In this document: in pieces, positions 8,031 through 14,932 of the stretch | How the letters are laid out: the number at the start of each line of letters is the position of its first letter | How positions within the stretch are numbered: position 1 is the stretch's first letter | The notes under the pieces: generated by a model | Seen by the model: only the letters and a program-made list of their open reading frames with translations | What the model was told of the DNA's origin: nothing | The model's database searches: none | Origin: Solirubrobacterales bacterium | GTDB lineage: Bacteria > Actinomycetota > Thermoleophilia > Solirubrobacterales > Solirubrobacteraceae | Direction: 5' to 3' | Length of the DNA: 15,580 nucleotides | Assembly: GCA_015655225.1 (NCBI GenBank) | Contig: JAATFK010000400.1 | Span: 1 to 15,580, forward strand | Program-made: the position numbers and the translations under genes

Positions 8031-9005
8031 TCACCGGCGGCGGCCGGAGGCGGCGAGCGCCACCGCCGACACGATCACGATGCCGGTCACGAGGTTCTTG
8101 TAGAACTGATTGGCGCCGAGCAGATCGAAGCCGTTGCCGATCAGCGCGAGCAGGAAGACGCCGGTGAGCGTTCGCCACACGGCACCGGCGCCACCGTAGA
8201 TGCTGGTCCCGCCGAGGATCACGGCTGCGATCGCGTTCAGGGTGATGTCCGCGCCCTGCGTCGGCTGACCGCTGGAGACGCGCGAGACGAGGATCGCGCC
8301 GGCCACGCCGGCGGCCAGCCCGCTCGCGGCAAAGGTCATCACGTGGATCAAGTTGACGCGGATACCGGAGAGCGCGGCCGCCTCGGGGTTGCCGCCGACA
8401 GCGAACAGATGCCGGCCGGCAACCGTGCGGTTGAGCAGAAACATCATCAGCACGGCGAACACGCCGAGGACGATCGAGGCGACCGCGATCGGCCCGACGT
8501 CGTTCTGTCCCAGCGCGATGAAGGTCGAGTTGTCCACCGGGATCAGCGCCCCGTTCGTGAGCAGCAGCGCGAGGCCGCCATAGACGAGGCTCGTCGCGAG
8601 CGTGGCGAGGAACGAGTGCACTCGCAGCATCGTGATCACGAGGCCATTGATGACACCGAGCCCGAGGCCCGCGACGACGGCGGCGAGCAGCCCGACGATC
8701 GGCCCCTCGGCCCGGATCGCGAGCTGTGCGGCGATCACGTTCGTGACGGCTACGATCGCGCCGGTCGAGAGGTCGAAGCTGCCCGCGATGATGACGAGCG
8801 TCGCCGCACACGCGACGATCGCGGTGGGCGCCTGTTGACTGACGATGTTGAGCAGGTTCGCCGAGGTGAAGAACGCCGAGGAGGCGACGCTCAACACGAT
8901 GAAGAGCACGACCAGGAGGATCAGTGCCGCGTAGTCGCGCGCGAAGGCCGCGATCGCGATGCTCGGTCGGCGCGCGGTGGGGAGTGCAGCGGTGCCAGTG
9001 GTCAC
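8031..9005 (-). CDS. Sugar-type ABC transporter permease (RbsC-like)
   Basis: A 324-residue inner-membrane permease of the CUT2/BPD_transp_2 family, most probably a homodimer forming the channel. It has a short basic cytoplasmic N-terminus, then many hydrophobic segments (first at about residues 26-45), the family motif AGSFDLSTGAIVA (about 74-86) and AVGGNPEAAALSGI on the cytoplasmic loop that contacts the ATPase. Length is typical for RbsC homologues. The start is GTG 9005, whose bases overlap the ATPase stop (GTGA), with AAGGA 6 bases upstream. It lies between the ATPase and hyuA, so import and HyuAB chemistry are probably expressed together. CUT2 systems carry pentoses, hexoses, autoinducer-2, purine nucleosides or other polar small molecules; the cargo is not evident. 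Confidence 0.93.
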   Translation of the reverse strand: MTTGTAALPTARRPSIAIAAFARDYAALILLVVLFIVLSVASSAFFTSANLLNIVSQQAPTAIVACAATLVIIAGSFDLSTGAIVAVTNVIAAQLAIRAEGPIVGLLAAVVAGLGLGVINGLVITMLRVHSFLATLATSLVYGGLALLLTNGALIPVDNSTFIALGQNDVGPIAVASIVLGVFAVLMMFLLNRTVAGRHLFAVGGNPEAAALSGIRVNLIHVMTFAASGLAAGVAGAILVSRVSSGQPTQGADITLNAIAAVILGGTSIYGGAGAVWRTLTGVFLLALIGNGFDLLGANQFYKNLVTGIVIVSAVALAASGRRR

Positions 9006-10549
9006 AGTGGGTCCTTGTTCAGTGTGCGGTCCGTCGTGCGTGCGATGTCGAAGAGCGCGAACAGCACGTCGTCTGCGGTGGTGGTTGCCGGATCGACCTC
9101 GCCAACGGTCGCGCCGTCACGCATGAGATAGACGCGGTGAGATAGCCCAAGCACCTCTTCCAGCTCGCTGGAGATCAGCAGCACGGCCGCGCCTCTCGCC
9201 GCCAGTTGGGCGATCAGCCGGTAGATGTGCACGCGCGCGCCGACGTCGACGCCGCGGGTCGGCTCGTCGAGCAGCACGACCCGCGGGGAGATCGTCATCC
9301 ACTTGCCGAAGAGCACCTTCTGCTGGTTGCCGCCGGAGAGGTCGACGACCGCGTGGCCGGGTTCGTCGGGCGTGATCTGCAGCTCATCGATCATCTTGGC
9401 CGCGAGCGCGCGCTCGGCACGGTCGGAGACCGCGCCGCGTCGGCGCAGCCGCGACGCGGCCAGCAGGCCGACGTTCCGCTGCACGTCCTGGGTCATGACG
9501 AGCCCCTGCGACTTGCGGTCCTCCGGGATGAACGCGATCCCGCGGCGGATCGAGCGCAGCGGCGAGCGGGCCGGGAGCGGCTCGCCGTCGACCAGGATCT
9601 CGCCGCCCTCCAGGCGGTCCGCGCCGAAGACGACACGGGCAACCTCGGTGCGTCCGCTGCCGACGAGTCCGGCGAGCCCGACGATCTCGCCGGGACGGAC
9701 ACGAAGCGAGACGTCGCGGACGACCGTGCCCGCTGAGACATTGCGCAACTCAAGCCGCGGCGAGGCCTCCGCGGAGACGAGCGGCTCGGGCGCGACGAAC
9801 GAGACGTCGGTGGCGCGGCCGAGCATGCTTTGGACGATGCTCTCCGCGCTCTCGCCGTCGGTGGGGCCGGTGCGGACGAGCTCGCCGTCGCGGAGGATCG
9901 TGAGGCGGTCGCAGACGCCGAGCACGGCGCTGAGGAAATGCGTCACGTAGACGACCAACCGCCCCTCATCCCGCAGGCTCGCGATCACGGCGTGGAGCCG
10001 CTCGACCTCGTTCGCGGTCAGCGAGCTGGTCGGCTCGTCCATGACGATCACGCGCGCGTCGCGCGCGAGCGCTCGCATGATCTCGACCTTCTGCTGGTCG
10101 GCCAGCCGCAGATCCCCGACGCGAGCGGTCGGCGCGAGTCCCAGCCCCCAGCGCTGCTCGAGCGCCTCGAACCGCTGCTCGAGCCCGCCCGTGAGGACGC
10201 CGAGCCGCGCCGGCTCGATGCCGAGGAAGACGTTCTCGGCGACCGTCCGGTCGGGAACCAGCGACAGCTCCTGCTGGATCGTCGCGACACCGTGCCCGAG
10301 CGCCTGCCGCGTCGACCAGCCTCTGGTGACGTGACCGGCGACCTCGAGCGTGCCGGCGTCCGGCCGGTACACGCCGCCGATGATCTTCCCGAGGGTCGAC
10401 TTGCCCGCGCCATTCTGGCCGACGAGCGCGTGGACCTCTCCCGCGTGCAGGTCGAGCGAGACGTCCCGCAGCACGGTGTTGGGTCCGAACCGCTTCGTGA
10501 CCTTGGTCAGCCGCACGGCCGGACCCGACGTGGGCGTCAGCCCGACCAC
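9002..10549 (-). CDS. Sugar-type ABC transporter ATP-binding protein with two ABC domains (RbsA-like)
   Basis: A 515-residue ATPase with two ABC modules. Domain 1 has Walker A GQNGAGKST (44-52), the signature-region variant RLADQQKVEI (148-157) common in this family, and Walker B VIVMDEP (167-173). Domain 2 has the degenerate Walker A GLVGSGRTE (294-302), a canonical LSGGNQQKV signature (404-412) and Walker B VVLLDEPTRGVD (424-435). This pattern, with one degenerate site, is normal for RbsA/MglA/XylG proteins. GTG 10549 overlaps the end of the solute-binding protein gene by 13 bases; GTG 10516 would give 504 residues and is equally plausible, since neither has a clear ribosome site. The stop overlaps the permease start. 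It energises import of the substrate bound by the neighbouring lipoprotein. Confidence 0.92.
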   Translation of the reverse strand: MVGLTPTSGPAVRLTKVTKRFGPNTVLRDVSLDLHAGEVHALVGQNGAGKSTLGKIIGGVYRPDAGTLEVAGHVTRGWSTRQALGHGVATIQQELSLVPDRTVAENVFLGIEPARLGVLTGGLEQRFEALEQRWGLGLAPTARVGDLRLADQQKVEIMRALARDARVIVMDEPTSSLTANEVERLHAVIASLRDEGRLVVYVTHFLSAVLGVCDRLTILRDGELVRTGPTDGESAESIVQSMLGRATDVSFVAPEPLVSAEASPRLELRNVSAGTVVRDVSLRVRPGEIVGLAGLVGSGRTEVARVVFGADRLEGGEILVDGEPLPARSPLRSIRRGIAFIPEDRKSQGLVMTQDVQRNVGLLAASRLRRRGAVSDRAERALAAKMIDELQITPDEPGHAVVDLSGGNQQKVLFGKWMTISPRVVLLDEPTRGVDVGARVHIYRLIAQLAARGAAVLLISSELEEVLGLSHRVYLMRDGATVGEVDPATTTADDVLFALFDIARTTDRTLNKDPL

Positions 10550-11613
10550 TGGCCGGTGAAGCTCGGGTGCGCGCTGAGCACCTGCTTGGTCAGGACCAGC
10601 GGGACGGGCGCGACCTTGTCGAGGTTGATCGCGGTCTGGTAGGACTGGCCGCGCAGCTTGCGGACGACCTGGTCGAGCGCGATGCTCCCAGCGGTGCCCG
10701 GGAAGTTGCCGACCGTCAGATTCCAGTCGCCCGCGCGCACGGCCGCGACGCCCTGCTTCGTGGCGCCGAGGCTGTTGATCACGAGCGCCCCGCTCTTGAC
10801 CATCTGCGGCACGTTCCAGCCCGCCTTCGTCAGCGCGATCTGCGACGCGACCGTCGACTGCTCGGCGGCCGACAGCAGGACGTCGAACTTGGGATGCGCC
10901 TGCAGGATGTTCGACATCACCGTCAGCGACGTGTTGCGGTCGTAGTTGCCTTGCCCCGTCGCGACGATCTGGATGTTCGGGTGCGACTTGAAGACGTCTC
11001 TGTACGCCTGGTCGCGGATCTTGTCGAACGGGTACTGCAGGCCGCCGATGAACACGACGACGCGACAGGGGTTCTTGTTCGCGCATGCCGCGACGACCTG
11101 CTGGGCCTGGAGAGTCGTCTCGTAGGCGGGATCGGCGACGACGCTGATGACGCCGGGCACCTGAGGCGCGATCTGGCGCAGGCTCGGCCCAAGCGGGTTG
11201 AGGACGTTCGCGACCACCGTCCCCGACTTCACGAGCGTCTTCACGGCCGGTGCCATGCCGACGGTGTCGTTGGCCATCACGACGGCGCCGTTGTACTGCT
11301 TCGCGGATGCCGCCGTCTGCGCCTGGCTGAACTGGGTCGTCGCGTTGAAGTTGCCGTCGAGCTCGGTGAGCTGGACGTTGCCGAGTCTCTTCGCCTCCGT
11401 CTGCATCGACGTCCAGACGGCGTCCGCGAACCCGTTGGCGGAAGCCGATGCGAAGAAGGCGATCTTCAGCGTCTTGCCGGCCGCCGCTCCGGAGCCCGAG
11501 GCGGACGTCGACCCGCTGCTGGAGCTTCCACAGCCGGCTGTGCCGAGCCCGGCGGCAGCGAGCACCCCAAGCACGGCGGAGAGCTTCGTGAATCTCTTGC
11601 CTGTCACCGACAT
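10537..11613 (-). CDS. Sugar-type ABC transporter solute-binding lipoprotein (periplasmic-binding-protein-like)
   Basis: A 358-residue extracytoplasmic receptor. The N-terminus is a lipoprotein signal: basic KRFTK, a hydrophobic core (about 11-24) and lipobox TAGC with lipidated C28, then a Ser/Gly-rich tether. The mature part has the two-lobed Peripla_BP_4 (RbsB-like) pattern, beginning KTLKIAFFASASANGFADAV, with Gln/Asp/Asn positions consistent with a polar ligand. ATG 11613 is preceded by GGAGG with a 3-base spacer. It is the first gene of the seven-gene operon, as expected for the most abundantly needed component, and its promoter region is shared with divergent GntR-B. A CxxxxxC pair (CANKNPC, mid-protein) might form a disulfide. 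Ligand class is uncertain; the family binds monosaccharides, nucleosides and related compounds. Confidence 0.9.
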   Translation of the reverse strand: MSVTGKRFTKLSAVLGVLAAAGLGTAGCGSSSSGSTSASGSGAAAGKTLKIAFFASASANGFADAVWTSMQTEAKRLGNVQLTELDGNFNATTQFSQAQTAASAKQYNGAVVMANDTVGMAPAVKTLVKSGTVVANVLNPLGPSLRQIAPQVPGVISVVADPAYETTLQAQQVVAACANKNPCRVVVFIGGLQYPFDKIRDQAYRDVFKSHPNIQIVATGQGNYDRNTSLTVMSNILQAHPKFDVLLSAAEQSTVASQIALTKAGWNVPQMVKSGALVINSLGATKQGVAAVRAGDWNLTVGNFPGTAGSIALDQVVRKLRGQSYQTAINLDKVAPVPLVLTKQVLSAHPSFTGQWSG

Positions 11614-11635
11614 GATCCTCCGTCTCGGCTTTACC

Positions 11636-11649
11636 ATGTACAATGTCAC
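11636..11649. promoter_or_regulatory. Putative operator upstream of the transporter/HyuAB operon
   Basis: ATGTACAATGTCAC matches the oxidoreductase operator (GTACAATATCAC at 256-267) in 11 of 12 positions from GTAC onward. It ends 22 bases from the ATG of the solute-binding protein gene, between a weak candidate -10 and the GGAGG ribosome site, a location suited to repression. Assignment to the locus GntR proteins is inferred from the shared motif. Confidence 0.45.
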
Positions 11650-11700
11650 ACTACTCCACGCGTGAAGATCCCGCAACTGAAATCCCGCATTGGCAACGCG

Positions 11701-11726
11701 ATTGCAATGTCCAATGGTACGTTTCG
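11701..11726 (+). promoter_or_regulatory. Putative promoter/operator of GntR-B
   Basis: An 8-bp palindrome ATTGCAAT (11701-11708) is followed by CAATGGTACGTTTCG (11712-11726), which matches the GntR-A promoter element in 14 of 15 positions. TACGTT (11718-11723) is a TANNNT -10 box ending 7 bases before ATG 11731, so the transcript is probably leaderless. CAATG occurs twice, 7 bases apart (11705 and 11712), as possible half-sites. Confidence 0.5.
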
Positions 11727-11730
11727 GTCC

Positions 11731-12402
11731 ATGTCCGACTCCTCCGATGCGCACGTACGAGAGCTGGGGGCGCTGCCGAGCCGTCGAGCACAGGTAACGG
11801 ACGCCCTGCGGGGCGCGATCGTTGCCGGCGACCTCGATACGGGTGTCGTCTACTCGGCGCCCGCGCTGGCCTCCCAGCTCGGCGTCTCGCCCACCCCGGT
11901 GCGGGAGGCGATGATGTCCCTCGCCGGCGAGGGCCTGATCGAGATCGTCCGCAACAAGGGCTTCCGCGTCGTCGAGCCGACCGAGCGCGAGCTCGACGAG
12001 ATGCTCGAGCTGCGCTTCCTGCTGGAGGTGCCGGCCGTCGCGAAGGTGACCAGATCCGGGATCGGTCCGGAGGACGCGGCGCGGCTGCACGAACTCGCGG
12101 GCGTGACCGTCGAGGCGGCGCGCAACCAGGACTTCGCGGGGCACGTGGCGGCCGACATCGCGTTCCACGTCGCGCTGCTGGAGCTGGGCGGCAACGAGCA
12201 GCTCGTAGCGCTCGTGCGCAGCCTCCGCAGCCGCTCGCGGCTCTTCGGGCTCTCCTCGCCCGCCAAGACGCAGTTCCTGCTCGAGACCGCCGACGAGCAC
12301 GAGCGGATCGTCGAGCTCGTCGGCGCGGGCGACGTGGCGGTCGCCGAGCGGTTCTTGCGACACCACATCGCCCACGTGCGCACCAGGTGGGCGCGCTCCT
12401 AG
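11731..12402 (+). CDS. GntR family (FadR/FCD subfamily) transcriptional regulator, GntR-B
   Basis: A 223-residue paralogue of GntR-A with the same layout: winged helix-turn-helix (about 18-85, LASQLGVSPTPVREA at 46-60, wing RNKGFRV at 74-80) and FCD domain (about 88-215) with D142, H146, H190 and H211/H212 as metal or ligand residues. Between residues 41 and 70 the two proteins differ only at positions 45, 63 and 66, so DNA specificity should be the same, while the FCD domains diverge more, suggesting different effectors or different sensitivity. ATG 11731 has no Shine-Dalgarno sequence and follows a -10 box by 7 bases. It is divergent from the transporter operon, the usual place for its local regulator. 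Its TAG stop (12400-12402) overlaps the TAG of the convergent kinase gene by two bases. Confidence 0.92.
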   Translation: MSDSSDAHVRELGALPSRRAQVTDALRGAIVAGDLDTGVVYSAPALASQLGVSPTPVREAMMSLAGEGLIEIVRNKGFRVVEPTERELDEMLELRFLLEVPAVAKVTRSGIGPEDAARLHELAGVTVEAARNQDFAGHVAADIAFHVALLELGGNEQLVALVRSLRSRSRLFGLSSPAKTQFLLETADEHERIVELVGAGDVAVAERFLRHHIAHVRTRWARS

Positions 12403-13907
12403 GACGCCGCGTTCGCCGTCCGGTTGAACACCGGACGAAGCGCCTCGTAGGACGCGACGTACGCTCCGTAGTTGTCCTCGTAGACGCCGGCATTGGCGGA
12501 ATTGGGCTCGAACACCCGGTTTTCCCGCACCATCGTCCGCGCGGCCGAGGCGACGTCGGGCCACCAGCCGAGCCCAACGCCCGCGAGCATCGCGGCGCCG
12601 AGCGCGCCCGCGTCCGGGTGGGTCATGGTCACGACCGGCACGCCGAGGACGTCGGCCTCGATCTGCTTCCAGACCGCGCTGCGCGATCCGCCGCCGAGCG
12701 CGCGCACCGCATCGATCTCGACGCCGAGGCCGCGCAGCACGTCGAGGTTGCGCCGGACGATGAACGCGACCGACTCCATGATCGCCCGGGCGATGTGCCC
12801 GCGACCGTGCGCGAGCGTGAGGCCGATCAGCGCGCCGCGGGCGGCGTCGTCGTTCTCGGGTGCCATCGCGCCCTGCAGGTGCGGCAGCATGATGAGGCCG
12901 TCCGCACCCGCCGGCACCGCCGCAGCGCGCGTTCCCAGGTCGTCGTAGCTCTCCCCCGCCGCCGCCAGCTGGTCGCGGAACCATCTCAGGACGATCCCGC
13001 CGCCCGTGAACGTGTGGAACATGTATGTGTCCGGCATCGCGTGGTAGTGGCACGGCATCGCGCCCGCGGGGTCGAGGCGGGGGCCGTCGATCGTCGCGCA
13101 GAGCGCGATCGCGGCGCCGGTGTTCTCGCTGAACCCGCCGGGCGCGATGTTGCCCCCACCGATCGCGCCGCAGGCCTGATCGAGCGCGCCGGCGCAGACG
13201 AGCACGTCGTCCCCCAGCCCCAGCTCGCGGGCGGCGGCGCCGCGCAGCGGACCGATCGGCGCCCCCGGCTCGAGGACCGTCGGCAGCTGGTCGGCGCTGA
13301 CCTCGATCGCGTCGAGCATCTCCGGCCACCACCGCTTCGTGCGGAAGTCCCAGTAGCACGTCGATGTGGCCAGGGAGCCTTCGGTCACGTACTCGCCGGT
13401 GAGCCTAAACAGCAGCCAGTCCTCGATCAGCAGGTGCCGGGCGGTCGCCGCGGCGATCGCCGGCTCGTGGCGGGCGAGCCAGAGGAGCTTCGCCGCCGGC
13501 CAGGTCGCCAGCATCTCGGGCTGGCCCGTGACGGCGTAGATCGTCTCGGTGCCGAAGCGCGCGGTCAGCTCGTCGGCCTCGCTCTGGGCGCGCGCGTCGA
13601 GCCAGACGATCGCATCGCGCAGCTCGCGCCCGCTCGCATCGACGGGGACGAGTGTCTCCCCCTGCGCGGAGATCGCGATCGCCGCGACCTGCTCCGCGTC
13701 CGCCGCGCCGCCGCGCCAGAGGTCGGTGATCGCCGTCCGCAGCGCGTCCCAGTAGGTCGCGCACGGGACCTCGACCCATCCCGGCCGCGGCGTCTGCAGC
13801 ACATATTCGCGCGTCGCCTCCGAGACGCAGCGTCCGTCGCGGTCGTAGACGGCACACTTGAGCGCGGTCGTGCCGAGGTCGACCGCCAGGACGAGCGACT
13901 CAGGCAC
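12399..13907 (-). CDS. FGGY-family carbohydrate kinase (xylulokinase-like)
   Basis: A 502-residue kinase of the FGGY family, which phosphorylates sugars or polyols with ATP. Motifs seen are the phosphate loop DLGTTALK (10-17), the substrate-contact region ISAQGETLVPVD (79-90), the catalytic-base segment GALDQACG with D243, and the C-terminal ATP-site motif GGGSRSAVWKQIEAD (405-419). Length is standard and both FGGY_N and FGGY_C halves look complete. The GTG start at 13907 overlaps the end of the cupin gene by 8 bases. It is the last visible gene of the second operon, and its stop overlaps that of GntR-B. Xylulose, ribulose, erythritol or another polyol are all possible substrates; the substrate loop differs from textbook xylulokinase, so no gene symbol is given. 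Confidence 0.88.
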   Translation of the reverse strand: MPESLVLAVDLGTTALKCAVYDRDGRCVSEATREYVLQTPRPGWVEVPCATYWDALRTAITDLWRGGAADAEQVAAIAISAQGETLVPVDASGRELRDAIVWLDARAQSEADELTARFGTETIYAVTGQPEMLATWPAAKLLWLARHEPAIAAATARHLLIEDWLLFRLTGEYVTEGSLATSTCYWDFRTKRWWPEMLDAIEVSADQLPTVLEPGAPIGPLRGAAARELGLGDDVLVCAGALDQACGAIGGGNIAPGGFSENTGAAIALCATIDGPRLDPAGAMPCHYHAMPDTYMFHTFTGGGIVLRWFRDQLAAAGESYDDLGTRAAAVPAGADGLIMLPHLQGAMAPENDDAARGALIGLTLAHGRGHIARAIMESVAFIVRRNLDVLRGLGVEIDAVRALGGGSRSAVWKQIEADVLGVPVVTMTHPDAGALGAAMLAGVGLGWWPDVASAARTMVRENRVFEPNSANAGVYEDNYGAYVASYEALRPVFNRTANAAS

Positions 13908-14229
13908 CGGGCGCCCCCGCCCAGACGATCACGACGGGCGTGCTGCCGACGTTCGTGATCGTGTGCGGAACGCCCGGCGGGATCACGAGCGCGTCGCCCG
14001 CCTCGAGCTCGTGGTGCAACGTGCCGTCGGCGACGACGGCGTGCCCCTCAGCGCAGTAGAAGACCTCGACGGAGCCGGGGTGCCCCGAGTCCAGACCACC
14101 GGTCTGACCCGGCTGCAACGTCGAGCTGCCGAACCACATGCGCTGCTCGGAGAGGTACTCGCGGCACAGCTCCGGTCCGTCGAGGAACGCGCGGGCGTCG
14201 CGGCGGCGGACCACGGTCGGCGTCGCCAT
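13900..14229 (-). CDS. Small cupin-domain protein
   Basis: A 109-residue single-domain beta-barrel cupin (Cupin_2 type). The second cupin motif is perfect, with PPGVPH, H89 and the trailing N92. In the first motif (around SGHPGSVEVFY) H50 and E55 are kept, but the first histidine of the HxH pair is Ser48, so three of the usual four metal ligands remain. ATG 14229 lies 3 bases after the TIM-barrel stop, with a G-rich AGGGGGG ribosome site. Small cupins next to sugar kinases may act as sugar isomerases, epimerases or metabolite-binding proteins. The function here is unknown, but the tight operon suggests a step on the same substrate. Confidence 0.8.
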   Translation of the reverse strand: MATPTVVRRRDARAFLDGPELCREYLSEQRMWFGSSTLQPGQTGGLDSGHPGSVEVFYCAEGHAVVADGTLHHELEAGDALVIPPGVPHTITNVGSTPVVIVWAGAPGA

Positions 14230-14232
14230 CGC

Positions 14233-14913
14233 TCAGCCCCCCTGTCCCACGCCGGCCGCGGCGTCGAGGATCTCCTCCAGCTGGTCGCGCAGGCTCCCGC
14301 CCGGGACGAGCTTGCCCTCGAGTGCCGCCTGCCCGATCGTGAAGGCCCAGGCACCGGCTTCGCCGACAGCGCGGATTCGCTCCCGCGAGTTGACCGAGCC
14401 GGCGGCGATCAGCGGCAGGGCGAGGCCGTCGGTCACCTCCCGCACGAGCTCGGCCCCGTCGCGGCTCACGTGCCGGTAGGCGAGGAGGTTCACGCCGTCG
14501 ACGGAATCGCCCATCGCGTCGATGTCGGCGCGGATCTCCCGCGGCGTCCCGTCGAGCTTGCCGGGGTGGTCGAAGACCGTGCCGGCGTAGGGGAAGTAGG
14601 CGATCTCGGTCGATGCCAGCAGCGGTCTGACGTCCTGCCAGCGGGTCCCGCCGATCAGGTAGTCGACGCCGAGTTGGATGGCCGCACGCGCGGAGTCGAG
14701 CTCGGCCTCGGGAGAGAGCGAGACGACCTCGAGGTGGGCCGTTCGGCCGGCCGCCTGGATCGCCGCGGCGAGCGCCTGCATCTCCGGCGCCGGCAGGCCG
14801 ACATCCTTGAAGCCGATGTGCTTGACGTCGGTCTCGAGGGCCTCGTCGAGCAGCGTGCGCGCGTCGGGCACGGTGACGTCGTCGCGGGTGAGCATGAAGA
14901 TGAACTCCGACAT
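14233..14913 (-). CDS. Uncharacterised TIM-barrel protein (phosphate-binding, HisA/NanE-like fold)
   Basis: A 226-residue soluble protein that I do not recognise by name. Its pattern is that of a (beta/alpha)8 barrel: FIFMLTRDDVTV at the first strand, GFKDVGLP (34-41) with K36, HLEVVSL with E62, GVDYLIGGTR (82-91), and at the end AAGSVNS (170-176) and GAWAFTIGQAALEGK (187-201). The last two resemble the standard phosphate-binding site of HisA, NanE and ThiG-like barrels. K36, E62 and D84 are candidate active-site residues. ATG 14913 has AGGAG 9 bases upstream; the gene starts 19 bases after the oxidoreductase stop. A barrel with a phosphate site encoded two genes before a sugar kinase may act on the kinase product, as an isomerase, epimerase or aldolase. 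That is inference. Confidence 0.75.
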   Translation of the reverse strand: MSEFIFMLTRDDVTVPDARTLLDEALETDVKHIGFKDVGLPAPEMQALAAAIQAAGRTAHLEVVSLSPEAELDSARAAIQLGVDYLIGGTRWQDVRPLLASTEIAYFPYAGTVFDHPGKLDGTPREIRADIDAMGDSVDGVNLLAYRHVSRDGAELVREVTDGLALPLIAAGSVNSRERIRAVGEAGAWAFTIGQAALEGKLVPGGSLRDQLEEILDAAAGVGQGG

Positions 14914-14932
14914 GGTGCTTGGCTCCTGCGGG

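Larger units (their letters stand above)
11614..11730. promoter_or_regulatory. Divergent promoter region between the transporter operon and GntR-B
   Basis: This 117-bp intergenic region is clearly more AT-rich than its surroundings. It carries two copies of the GTACMAT motif in opposite orientations: GTACAAT at 11638-11644 and ATGGTAC (its GTACCAT form on the other strand) at 11714-11720. On the minus strand a TANNNT box TAGTGT (11653-11648) is a candidate -10 for the transporter operon, which would put the start of transcription near the 11638 motif; this promoter assignment is weak. It is probably the control hub where one or both GntR regulators act on the operon and on gntR-B. Confidence 0.5.

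Noticed and set aside
5971..8811. A much longer HyuA protein running upstream through the permease region.
   Set aside because: The extra N-terminal part is an antisense-like Arg/Asp-rich shadow of the permease gene. The HyuA homology begins near 8007 with a good ribosome site.
10537..13359. A giant protein joining the solute-binding protein to sequence opposite GntR-B and the kinase.
   Set aside because: The segment upstream of 11613 is a shadow frame. The lipoprotein signal and GGAGG mark the real start.
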